Source: Asparagopsis taxiformis
Taxonomy: Eukaryota > Rhodophyta > Florideophyceae > Bonnemaisoniales > Bonnemaisoniaceae
Direction: 5' to 3'
Length of the DNA: 64,000 nt
NCBI GenBank assembly: GCA_030407315.1
Contig: JALQPE010001717.1
Span: forward strand, 62,001-126,000
The translations under genes and the position numbers were made by a program. The first letter of the stretch is position 1. The number at the start of each line of letters is the position of its first letter. Below, piece after piece: positions 41,759 to 52,070 of the stretch. The notes beneath the pieces are model-generated. The model saw only the letters and a list, made by a program, of their open reading frames with translations. It was not told the origin of the DNA and made no database searches.

Positions 41759-42838
41759 ATGGTAAATCCGACTAATACGGAAAGAATTAATGGTGTGGAA
41801 CATAGACTCAATGTACTCGACAATACTGTCGAAGCATTAGTGAATGGAATGGAAGGCATGGAGGGCCGCGTGCTGAAGATAGAGAATTGTATTGCGGATA
41901 TTGAAAAAAGCATGACCGCGAATCATAACGAATTGATGAGTATTCTAAGGAGGCAGGGAACAGCAGAGAATGCTCAACCTGGAATTCGTGCAACAGTTGT
42001 GAAGGAAGAGAAAGAGTTGCCATCACAGGAAACACCCGAAACACCCTCCAAAGTAAAGAAGGACGAGGCTGGAAGGCTGTCCATATCTGACAAGATGAAG
42101 ATATGGGAGCGAAAAATGACACAGAACAAAGTGTCAGCTGCAGGAGACTACAACTTCCCTTCTGCAAGGCAGGATTTTCACACGCTGCATGAGAAGTTTC
42201 CGCTCACAGATGACATTGAGCGCGAAATGTCACTTTTGTCATTTGACAAAGCTGCACTGAAAATAGCCAATGCCACGTCAAGAGAATTCCCATCTATCAC
42301 ATGTTCGGAACTGTGGAATATACTGGAAGACAAGTTGTTCAATGAAACACAAAAGAAGTCTAAAAATACGGCTTTCCTCAATATGAAGTGGGACGAGAAA
42401 CGAGAATCGACGAGTCAGTTTGGCGAGAGAGTTAATGTGTTAGGAACTTCATTGGGACTAGACAAGGACATGATTCAGGCTACTTTTATTAAGGGTCTAC
42501 CGAACAGGTTGCAGTCATATGCATATACTATCCAAGGAGGATTTAACGAGTTGGTAGCAGCAATGACACATATATCAGCGAACCAGACGCGTTCAGAGGC
42601 TGTGAGGGAAGTTGTCGAAAAAAGTATGGGTAGTGCTGTCAAGAGTGACATCAGCCATCAACAATCTAAGACATTGACATACAGATGCTTCAGATGTAAT
42701 GAGATTGGGCATATGTCATGGGAAAAGGACAAGTGTAAGGCATATACAAGTAGGCTAACCAAAAGTGGACATATGAACAATGGACAGTTGTCGGGACACT
42801 GGAATGGGAGAGGTCCACAGCAAAGTATGCGGGATTAG
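41759..42838 (+). CDS. Gypsy 1 Gag
   Basis: 359 residues from ATG 41759 (the open frame extends to a TTG only). A coiled-coil-like N-terminus with LNVLDNTVEALVNGMEGMEG is followed by a capsid-like region, then CFRCNEIGH with the last Cys seven residues after the His, longer than the usual four. Ends at TAG 42836-42838, overlapping the pol frame. Confidence 0.85.
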   Translation: MVNPTNTERINGVEHRLNVLDNTVEALVNGMEGMEGRVLKIENCIADIEKSMTANHNELMSILRRQGTAENAQPGIRATVVKEEKELPSQETPETPSKVKKDEAGRLSISDKMKIWERKMTQNKVSAAGDYNFPSARQDFHTLHEKFPLTDDIEREMSLLSFDKAALKIANATSREFPSITCSELWNILEDKLFNETQKKSKNTAFLNMKWDEKRESTSQFGERVNVLGTSLGLDKDMIQATFIKGLPNRLQSYAYTIQGGFNELVAAMTHISANQTRSEAVREVVEKSMGSAVKSDISHQQSKTLTYRCFRCNEIGHMSWEKDKCKAYTSRLTKSGHMNNGQLSGHWNGRGPQQSMRD

Positions 42839-45800
42839 CTCCCGAAGTCAACATCGAGACATTGTGTCATTGTCAGGACACCACAATTAATGAATTCCCT
42901 GAGATGATATACGACGATACAGTGGAAGAGATGTCTGACATTGTTATAGAAGTGCGATTTGATGTGAATGGAACAGAAGTGAGAAAGGTTGCGGTGGTGG
43001 ATACAGGCGCATTCTCTATATGAATGGATAAAACCATGTTTAAGTCATTGAATGGAATGTTAATTGAAGATGGCTGTGCTGCATTTGGCGCAGATGGAAA
43101 GAAGCTAGACATCGCTGGGAAAGGCTATATTGACTTTTCAATATGGGGCTGCAAGATGAGCCAAGAACCAATTAGGGTGATGAGGAAACTAGCAAGTGGT
43201 CTGCTATTCGGTAGAAGGTTCTGGATGCGGTATATGTTTAAGATGGATCTGGAAACAATGAAAGGATGTATTATGGTTGGTAGCACAAGATATGAAGGGA
43301 ATTTAAGAAGGGGATACATCGAAGATGAGGAAATAAGGGCTGTAATTGAAGATGCTGACGTGGATGCAGAGATAAGAGGAATGGACTTGACACAATTCCA
43401 CAGCACCACGGAGATGCAGGAGAGATTGCGTGACGTCATTTGGAAACATCGTATGATATTCAAGGAAGTTGGTTGTATCAAAGGGTACAAACATGAGATA
43501 AAATTGGTGAAGGGTGCAGAACCGGTGGTTGTACCAATCAGAAGACGCTCACCGGCCGAACAAGCTGTCGAAGAGAAAATGATGGACAAACTATTACAAA
43601 AGGGTATTGTGGAACACTCTGAATCGGAGTGGGCAACCAACAATGTCTTTGTACCAAAGCGGGACGGTAGCATGAGATGTACAACAGATTTCAGAGCATT
43701 GAACAGCAGGACTGTCAGCGATCAGTACCCAATGGAATCTGTTAGAGAAACGTTGGATTGGTTGGCTAGCAAGAAAGTATTCACTGCTTTCGATCTGAAG
43801 GATGGGTATTTCCAAGTACAGCTTGATGAATCTTCTAAGCCGTACACGGCAGTACGAACTGTCAAAGGATTGCTGCAGTACACGAGATTGCCCCAAGGGC
43901 TAAAGAACAGCCCTGCAGTGTTTCAGCGATTGGTGAATTTAGTACTGGGAAAATACAAGGGAAGGAGCGTATGGGCCTTTATGGATGATGGTAATATTGG
44001 TACGATAGACGAGGAGTCACATTTGGAGGAGCTGGATAAGATTCTCACGTGCATGTGGAATGCAGGAATGCGTCTCAAGATCAGTAAGTGTCGTTTTGGA
44101 GTGCGGGAAGTGGAAGTTCTGGGTCATAGAGTAACCGCCAATGGCCTGAAGCCATCTGAAACTCATATTACGGCAATTAGGAACCTGAAGGAACCACAGA
44201 CACTGACAGAATTACTAAGATTCCTAGGTTTGGTGAATTACTTTGCAACCTTTCTGCCTAACTTCACAAATAGAGCCAAGCCTCTGTATGACATTTTGAA
44301 GGACTCCGGGTGTAATAGGAAGAAACGATGGAGGAATGATTCCCATAACATCATTGATTGGGATAAGAAATGGGGAGATAAGCAGAGGAATGCATGGGAA
44401 GATCTTAAAGAAGGTTTGTGTGACCCAAATGAACTTGCATCACCGGACTGTAAGAAACAAAAGGTAGTGATGACCGACGCGAGTGATTATGGTATTGGTG
44501 GGGTTCTATTACAGGAGTCTACTAAGGATGAGTGGAGGCCAATTGCCTTTACATCTCGAAAGCTGAAGGGAGCGGAGCAAAGGTATACTGTAACCGAGAA
44601 AGAGTGTTTGGCAGTAGTACATGCACTTAAAAAATGGAGGCATTATCTTCATGGAAGCATGCAGTTTACGGTGAAATCGGACCATCAAGCCTTGAAGTGG
44701 CTCATGTCATTAAGGGAGCCTAAAGGAAGACTGGCAAGGTGGATGATTGAGGTGCAGGACTATGATTTCGTGGTAGAGTATGCTCCGGGCCAGTCAATGG
44801 CAGTTGCAGATACGCTGAGTCGTTATTCAGTAACGAATACACGCTGTCCAAGATGCAATGAGCTCATCATGATGATGACTGAGTGGGAGAGGTCATTACC
44901 GACAGTGGAGCAAATCAGAGAAGGCCAGCGAACTGAGTTTGAAGACTTGGAAAGGGTAATTACGGAAAGAAGCAATCACGTACTGGATGAGGATGGACTA
45001 TTGTGTATTACTGAGGGTTCTAGTATGCGTATTATAGTTCCAAAATTACTTATTCAGCAAGTGCTTGATTACGCACATGGTGCAAGGCCTAATGGTCATC
45101 AAGGTGTATGGAAAACAATGCAATGGGTGGAAAGGAGGTTTTGGTGGAAAGGTTGGAGAAAGGATGTGTCGGAACGGGTAAGAAAATGCATTAACTGTTC
45201 ACTGCATAGACTGAGGAAGCCAGGTGTGCAGGGCAATATGAAGAAATGGCATCCGTTGAGACGATTCCAAGTCGTTGCAGTTGATGTATTGGATGTATCG
45301 ACATCCAATAGGAGAAGTACATCAAAAGCTGTTGTAATGGGAGACTTATTCACGAGGTTTGTGTGGGCTTCTGCAGTGAAGGATGAGCGGGCAGAGACTA
45401 TTTCTCAGGTGTTGCTCGATGAGTGGATATTGAGGTTTGGGCCTCCAGAAAAGCTTCTAAGTGACAGGGGAAAGACATTTATGAGCGAGATGGTGCAACA
45501 TTTGTGTACATGTGTCGGGGCAAAGAAGATATTCACCAGTCCCTATCACCCACAAACTGATGGTTTTATCGAGAGATTTAACCGTACTCTGATGAAGGAA
45601 ATTCGTGCATATGTGTCAATAGAGGAAGACGATTGGGTGCAACATTTGCCAATGGCATGTTTCAGGTATAATACAGCTGTGAACAGTGTCACGGGAATGA
45701 CTCCATACAAGGCTGTTTTCGGAGTGGATGCATTTGATTTTGATGCTGAAGCAGGTAGGCGAATGGCCATCGACCAAGAACCAGAAAGTAACGAGGCGTT

Positions 45801-46323
45801 AGCAAGGAGGCTTGCAGAGTTACATTGGCAATTACTACAGAGTGGGAGTAAGGCACGTACAGATGCAGCTAAGCAGTACAATAAGCTAGCAAATGCAGTG
45901 GAGTTTGAAAAGGGTGATCGAGTTATGGTGTTTAATCCTCGCCACCACATGGAGAAGGGGAGAAAGCTACGTACACCATGGATGGGGCCGTATAGAGTGC
46001 AGGAGGTGTTAACTAATGTTTCATACATTGTCAAGTCTGAAGTTGGACTGGATGTCGCTCGGGTGCATGTCAATAGACTTCAGAAGTATGATGAGGATAT
46101 ATGTGAGACTGGGGATCCTATCGATGTGGTCTTCCCAGACAGTCGAAGAATTATCAAAAGTATAATTGGGGAAAAGATCAGGGATGGCAAACGGTGGTTC
46201 AAGGTGAAACACACCTATGCAAATGGAGCAGAATGGGTCAGTGAGGCAGATCTACCTACGTTAATTGTTGCAGAGTATGACGCAATAGTCGCATCGAAGG
46301 CCAAACGCTCTGTGGCAAAGTGA
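42754..46323 (+). pseudogene. Gypsy 1 Pol with one nonsense codon
   Basis: The pol frame is open from 42754, overlaps gag in the minus-one phase, reaches the protease motif VVDTGAFSI and then meets TGA at 43021-43023; from ATG 43024 it is open to 46323 (1,099 codons). That part has reverse transcriptase (LPQGLKNSP, AFMDDGN near residue 320), RNase H (MTDASDYGIGG), an integrase HHCC zinc region (H...H...CINC), the core (AVDVLDV, LSDRGKTF, GFIERFNRT) and a C-terminal chromodomain-like segment (WFKVKHTYANGAEWV). Without readthrough, the protease and the rest are not joined to Gag. Confidence 0.85.
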
Positions 46324-46344
46324 GGATAAGCGAGTGAGGCCGAG

Positions 46345-46675
46345 TGTTACGTGGGAGCAGAGAATGGTACCAAGTCAGGTAACTAAAAGGCCGACACTTA
46401 ACATCAGTTTGTAGTGTATTGCACCGCAGTGCAGCGTATTGCGTTGACATGCAATGCAGTTCCATCATGTGGAAATAATTTACAGAATGCAAAGGAGACA
46501 AACCAAAAGATTTCAGGAGAGTATGGGAGGAAGTGATTATCAACACTGGAACCACTGACAGTATAAATAGGTAGCAATGAATAGAGAGCAAAGAAGAGAG
46601 CAGGGAATGGAGCAGAAGAAGAGAGCAAGGAGAGAGTAAACAAACGGGAGTTTTACTTCATACCGGTATCTAACA
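46345..46675 (+). repeat. Gypsy 1 3' LTR
   Basis: 331 bp; TATAAATA at 46562-46569. A purine-rich tract (GTGAGGATAAGCGAGTGAGG) just before it may be the polypurine tract. Confidence 0.9.
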
Positions 46676-48777
46676 TATCCGACGAGCGATATCTTCTTCG
46701 ATCCATCCCACCCATTCACAACCAAAACTTGACCAAAGTACCCTCCCACAATCACCTCATCTCCTCCAGAACCGACATACATACATTTTCTAACAAACTT
46801 CACATCTAGTACACGTCTTAACAAACTTCCCCCGCTCGCCAGTAATCCGGGCCCAGCACGAGCCCAAGGCCGTTGCCCATTCTGTTCGATACTACGCACT
46901 AGCCACTCCACAATACCACTCTTGCTTCTCACTTCGCGCAGAGGTCCAAACAGCTGGAATGTACATTCATCTCGATTATTCACGCAATACGGTACCATGC
47001 AAAGCCTCATCGCGATAACCACAGTATCAATATCGCGTGTCACTTTGATGCTCGTTTCCGTCCTCTCGTGTTCCACTAAATACGATTGCAATGACTTCAG
47101 ATCGCTGATCATCTTGTGAAAGGGTGCTCGGTCCTCGTCTTCATTCATTAGCTCCACCCATCGATAGTTGATGAGCAGTTTCAGCGCATCGGTGGCGCGC
47201 CCAGCACCAAGCAGATGGCGCACTACATTTTCCAGCATGTACTTGTCATTCTTATCTAGATCCCACCATGACATTTGTCCATCGTTATCACGATCGTGGG
47301 CGCTACAGCTTGAATTCATAGACAGTCGGTATGCATCTAGCAGTCTTGCATGCCACTTGGTCGCTCCATCTCCGTCATTGGCCATACCCATACTCATGTC
47401 CAGCAAGATATCATGTACGCGTACTCCTACTATACCTTTGTCCTTCTCTCGAACTTCAGATACCAGACTGTTTCGAGATAGCATTCTCACCCCGGCCTGC
47501 ACGCTTTTCACACCCCATAGCTTCTCGATCACACTCACCGGCAGACACATCCGCTTCTGCATAATGCACAATGACTCAAACATTTCTCCAACTGTGAGAT
47601 GATCGGCGAGCTCTGTTGTGTTCTTCATCGCCACCCAGCTCTTCTCCAGGAACTGTATACTCGTTTCGACTGTATTTTCCAAGCCTTTGTGGCCATCCTT
47701 ACTCGATTCTCTTGCAAGTAGCCCGGCATTCGGTTCCAAAAGACTCCAGTACTCACTGATTGCATTGTGGTCGCAGTGGTTTGAGCTTGGGTCCATCAAA
47801 CGCTTCACTGCAGATCCAGCAACGCTCAATGCAAGCGGCAGTCCTCCGCATGTATTGATGATACTATACAGGGCGTTTCGATTCTGAGGAGAAAGTGAGC
47901 GGATATCATTTGCACTGATGGATGCATTGTGAAGGAAGATACGGAAATTTTTGCGATCGCCAGAAAGTTGGGGATTGAGCGGAATGCATCCGTTGGGTGT
48001 GAGAACATCTGCAATATCTCTACTGCGTGTAGAAGTCAAAGATTTCAATGATGTAGTGTCGTTCCCATGTACATTCCTGCACATAGTTCTCACCAAATCA
48101 TACACTTTTGTATCAAAATCCCAGAGGTCATCGAACAATAGCAAAAAGTGTTTGCGGACTAAACGATCCATAAGTTGGGTGATCATCGAGAGGTGTGTGT
48201 CTTCCGAAGCAGCCAGTTCTTTGAAGTCTTCCAAGAAGTCTGGAAATGCAAATTTGACGAGTTTCTGGATTTGGGGAATGAAGGAGGATAGTGTGACGTC
48301 ATGGCCAAGTTCAAACAACCACACTCCGTCTGTGAATTTAGCTTTGATGTCTCTGTCCCTACCGAGAACGCACAGAACCGTGGTCTTCCCTGCGCCGCCC
48401 ATTCCGAAAAGGGCAATGCTATTTTTGGATGCATCATCTGACAAGAGGCCATGTTTAGTATTGCTCTCTGGGGTGTTAGAACCTATTGTAAAATCGAGTA
48501 TTGCGTCTTGAACAAAAGGGACATTGGACGCATGGCCCGTCAGGTGATTAACCTTGCGAATAGAGCGCGACGATTGAGCGGATGATTGGGGCGGAGATGG
48601 ACGTGAAGACGGCGAGGTAGTGCGAGGCCGAGACGAAGCGGGCACTGCGGCGGATGCACGGAGAGGTTGAGGCACTGGATGGCATGGGCGCGGAGATTCG
48701 GGGGCGGGTGCATGTGGCGATTTGCTGGAGACGGAGAGAGGATTGGAGCGGTTCGATTGAGCGCAGGAATTTCCCAT
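46676..48777 (-). pseudogene. Copy C piece 1: MGNSC leader, NB-ARC and first WD40
   Basis: Starts ATG 48777. Cys5 after MGNS would allow palmitoylation next to a myristate. A Ser/Pro-rich leader, all NB-ARC motifs and the helical region are intact. The frame runs into the Gypsy 1 LTR after SKKISLVGY. Confidence 0.85.
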
Positions 48778-49524
48778 GCTGGACAGGTGGGGAGGAATGG
48801 GTTGTGAAGTAGGGATGGCGCACAGAGGGAGCGGGGAGATGTAAAGAAGAGTAGATTCTGTCTCGCTCAGCGGTGAAGCGATTCCAGAAGCGGAGTCGAA
48901 ATTTGGACTGTGAATGTGTCGTGGGCGTCGGTCAGGCGGTTGCTGCGGGGAATTGCAGAGCGCTGACGACAGCGAAATGTTAAAAACGGTTCAACCTTAC
49001 TGAAATGATGCATTGTTGCGCTGCCCTGAATCAAAAGCTTTTGCAACTGCGACATGAAACGATTTGCTTGATGTATCTACTGTACCTTATTTAACGACGT
49101 TTTGCAGACATTCGAGAGCTTTCGGTCCACCTGTTCAAATCCGGTGCGTGGACAGTCGATGTACCAGAGAGATTTGGCAAGGCAAAAGTGCGAGCAGTTT
49201 TAGCACAGCGTGTGCAGTTACTCCACCTTATGACAACAGAGTGAGCCTTTATGGCGAGTTCACATAAAAGAGAAATTTGCCTTACAGTGGTCCCGTTACC
49301 CTGAATCAGATAGTTTGAAAGTTCCAGACCAATTTGTCCATGTCACGGCTAAATCTACTATTAGTGACTGTTACGACCAGATAGACAGCTGTCGCACGGG
49401 ATCGACCTGCGTGAAACGATAAAAACCCAGGAAGATTAAGTTTTCCACTTTCCACATCACACTTCGTGTCTGACCGAAACTGTCTACTTGTCCTCATTAG
49501 AGCGTTCGCAACCCACTTTCTGCG
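48778..49524. other. Region between NLR copy C and the Harbinger-like transposase
   Basis: It holds the upstream region of copy C and one arm of a 46-bp inverted repeat. No supported gene. Confidence 0.4.
49167..49212 (+). repeat. 46-bp inverted repeat, left arm
   Basis: 44 of 46 bases match the reverse complement of 52811-52856. The two arms enclose the transposase and Myb-like genes, so they may be old terminal repeats of that element. No clear duplication flanks them. Confidence 0.6.
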
Positions 49525-50685
49525 ATGAGGAGCGGTCGGGATCAAAAGGACTTTGCACCCCACCGCGTACGATCAAGATACGACCAGAACGTCCTGTTTC
49601 TGGCATACGCGCGTGGAGCTGGCACTACTTCTGCTTTGAGCCTCCTGTTCTTGCAGCAAGCTAGTAAAGAGTACGAGGACATGATATTGCGAAACAAAAG
49701 GAAAATGGAAATCTTCTCCACGAAGTTCGATCTATTCCTACTAGAAGACTTCGAATCTATCCGTAGATTCCGGTTCACAAAACAGGACATAGTTAAAATC
49801 GTTTCTGCTCTAAAATGGGACCAGAAAACATTCAAGACGGAGCGGAAAAGATACTCAAGCAATTCCATAGAATCTTTCTTCATATTAGCCCGGAGGTTGG
49901 GTTCACCATGTCGATGGATTGATTTGGAGCACGAATTCAAATGTTCTACTCTAAGCTTATGTGAAATATTATATGAGGCACTGCAGAAATTTTATGATCA
50001 CTTCAGTCCCCTGGTGTTATCCCTTCCTATACACATAATTAATCCAAGATCCGAAGAGTATTTGCAGGCTGTATATGATGCTGGTGGTGCCTTGGATAGT
50101 TGTATTGGGTTTTTGGATGCTACTAATATCTATATTGCTAGGCCAAGCGGGCTCATGCAACGGGCTGCGTACAATGGACATAAGAAACGTAACTGTATAA
50201 AATTCCAGGCCGTGACACTGCCTGATGGAATTATCGCCCATGTTGGAGGTCCATTGGAAGGAAGAAGACACGATATGACACTCTTCAGGGAGTCTGGAAT
50301 TGAGAGGGAACTAGAAGAGAAGTTGTACATAAGAGGGAGACAGTTTTACGTATATGCAGATTCAGCATAGGCACTAAGTCCATATGTTATAGTTGGATTC
50401 AAGGGGAACGATCTTACTGAAGAGCAAAAGTGGTTCAAAAGATCGATGTCAATGCTACGAGTTTCAGTTGAGTGGGGATTCAAAGAAGTGAAACAATACT
50501 TTACGCATGTGGATCTAACTAGGAAGATGAAGACAGCAGCTACTCCGGTAGGACTATGGTACGTTTCAGCCTGTTTGCTTTTCAATTTTAAGACCTGCTT
50601 CTATGGATCTCAGTCCAGTAGAAAATTCGATTGCCCACCACCAAAGTTTGAAGAGTACATTTCTTCCTTAGCTGAGAACAATTGA
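49525..50685 (+). pseudogene. PIF/Harbinger-like transposase with one in-frame TAG
   Basis: From ATG 49525 the frame runs to TAG 50368-50370, then stays in the same frame to TGA 50685, 386 codons in all. The DDE domain is readable across the break: first Asp in GFLDATN, then GGPLEGRRHDM, second Asp in YADSA immediately before the stop, and Glu in VSVEWGFKEVKQYF after it. In relatives the residue after DSA is usually Tyr, so a single base change is the likely cause. The partner Myb-like gene is convergent at 50958-52070. Confidence 0.82.
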
Positions 50686-50957
50686 ACTGTGTGGAATTTA
50701 CAGGCCCCTTTTAGTACTAAACTGAAGTGTGTATTTGCAAAGAGAATCATGGAAATCTAAAGAGACCTTAGATATCTCGGTTTGTATAACTCCCTTGCAG
50801 CTGGTAGGAGTCTACTGGAGGGAGCGAAAAAGACAAAATGCTGGAGTGATGAGGGAGGGTGTCACTAGTATTTATTTGTCGTGGTAAGTCGCTCTTACTT
50901 CACGTTCAAAAAGACCTGGGCTTCCATGATAAGTTGTAATGAACTATCGATCTCAAT

Positions 50958-52070
50958 TCATTCCTCATCTGCCACCCGCTTTGATCCTCCCCTTAAAGCC
51001 TCAATTTTTGCTTGAGTCAACATTTTGTCCATTTCAAGCCTTTGTTCTTCGTGTGCAGGCCGTATACTTAAAGCCCTGGACGCTTCCTGGCGGTATTTCA
51101 CTTCCATTTCATACTTTTTTGCCTCCAGTTCTCCCTGTTCCCTGGCAAGCCGTAAACGTTCGGCTTCAGAAGTCATTAGGACATCGTAAAACTCGCTAAT
51201 GTCATCCTGCATCCGCTTACTCTTCTTTTCCTTTCTCGTAGATGAACTCCCTGCCATCATAACATCTGCAGATATTATCATGTCTGTATTACCAAGTGAA
51301 CTTTCTGGCGAGACAAGGTCTATTACCTTCCTTTCACTTCTGTGCTTCATAGCCCTGGTACGAACTGCATCACCAGCCGCAACTATCGATGCTTTTCTAG
51401 CCTCATCCTTTTCTCTTTCTGAGTTACGTTTCTTCGTCGCGTTCGTGCTTTCAAACAAAATAAGTGCACACATCTGATCTTGTTCGGAAACCGGTTTTTT
51501 TTGGAAGGGTGAGCTTGAACTCACTGACATAAATTCTTTGTGGTTGTTTAGCAGACGTCTCAGACGTGTTGAACATTGTTTTCCATCAGTTTTCCATGGA
51601 AGATCGCCTAAATGGTTCAACTGATCGCTCACATGTTTGAATTCCTCTCCTCTCTTACCAAAACGTGCTAAGTGTGCTCTTGCGTTCAAAACCTCCCTCA
51701 ACAAAAGAACATCCAACTTTTTGGAAAACTTCTTCGCAATCATTGTTTCCGTTTCCTCAATATTGCCATTACTCTCATCACTATCTGATCGTTCTAAGAT
51801 GCCAACTTCCTCTGATGGCCCAGCTTGACCATTATTCGGTTTAGTAAAAGCAACGTAATTCTCATTGAGGTCTTCATATGTCGGTATTGAATCATTTCCA
51901 AAGCCTGAGTATCTGTTGGATATTAGTTCCACATCTGGGCATATATTTTCCACACTCATTTCATCCATATACCCAGTACTGCACATGTTTCCGGTCATAG
52001 TATCTCGATCTCCTGAACTGCAGTCAAAAATAGAAGCAATCCTTATAGCACTGTTCCCACTGAGGCTCAT
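50958..52070 (-). CDS. Myb/SANT-like (trihelix) partner of the Harbinger-like element
   Basis: 370 residues from ATG 52070. An acidic N-terminus is followed at about 120-185 by a Myb/SANT-like region (LLREVLNARAHL, DLPWKTDGKQCSTRLRRLL), then a Lys/Arg-rich stretch and a long charged C-terminal helix rich in Glu, Lys and Arg. PIF/Harbinger elements commonly encode such a protein, which helps the transposase bind DNA and enter the nucleus. The frame is intact. Confidence 0.75.
   Translation of the reverse strand: MSLSGNSAIRIASIFDCSSGDRDTMTGNMCSTGYMDEMSVENICPDVELISNRYSGFGNDSIPTYEDLNENYVAFTKPNNGQAGPSEEVGILERSDSDESNGNIEETETMIAKKFSKKLDVLLLREVLNARAHLARFGKRGEEFKHVSDQLNHLGDLPWKTDGKQCSTRLRRLLNNHKEFMSVSSSSPFQKKPVSEQDQMCALILFESTNATKKRNSEREKDEARKASIVAAGDAVRTRAMKHRSERKVIDLVSPESSLGNTDMIISADVMMAGSSSTRKEKKSKRMQDDISEFYDVLMTSEAERLRLAREQGELEAKKYEMEVKYRQEASRALSIRPAHEEQRLEMDKMLTQAKIEALRGGSKRVADEE

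Larger units (their letters stand above)
41240..46675 (+). mobile_element. Gypsy (Ty3/gypsy) retrotransposon 1
   Basis: 331-bp LTRs at 41240-41570 and 46345-46675 begin TG and end CA. They differ at one base that I can see. The flanks repeat TATC (41236-41239 and 46676-46679), a 4-bp duplication. Gag and pol are on the plus strand, with pol shifted by minus one, and one nonsense codon lies in the protease region. Confidence 0.9.
26498..48777 (-). pseudogene. NLR-like copy C, split into four pieces by three transposons
   Basis: Read on the minus strand from ATG 48777 (MGNSC), the gene is 46676-48777, then 41113-41235, 34937-36377 and 26498-27229, with one copy of each target-site duplication kept. 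These total 4,398 nt (1,465 codons plus stop), no stop arises at the joins, and each join reproduces the family sequence seen in A. The first piece carries the P-loop GMGGAGKTT (125-133), LLLFDDLW, GLPLAL and VHD; the middle pieces carry WD40 repeats; the last carries the TIR with WTMKEL. The insertions are Gypsy 1 (duplication TATC), Copia 1 (GCCTG) and the Mutator-like element (GTTTTCACT). None is nested in another. As it stands the gene cannot make a full protein unless the insertions are spliced out or absent in some alleles. Confidence 0.85.
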
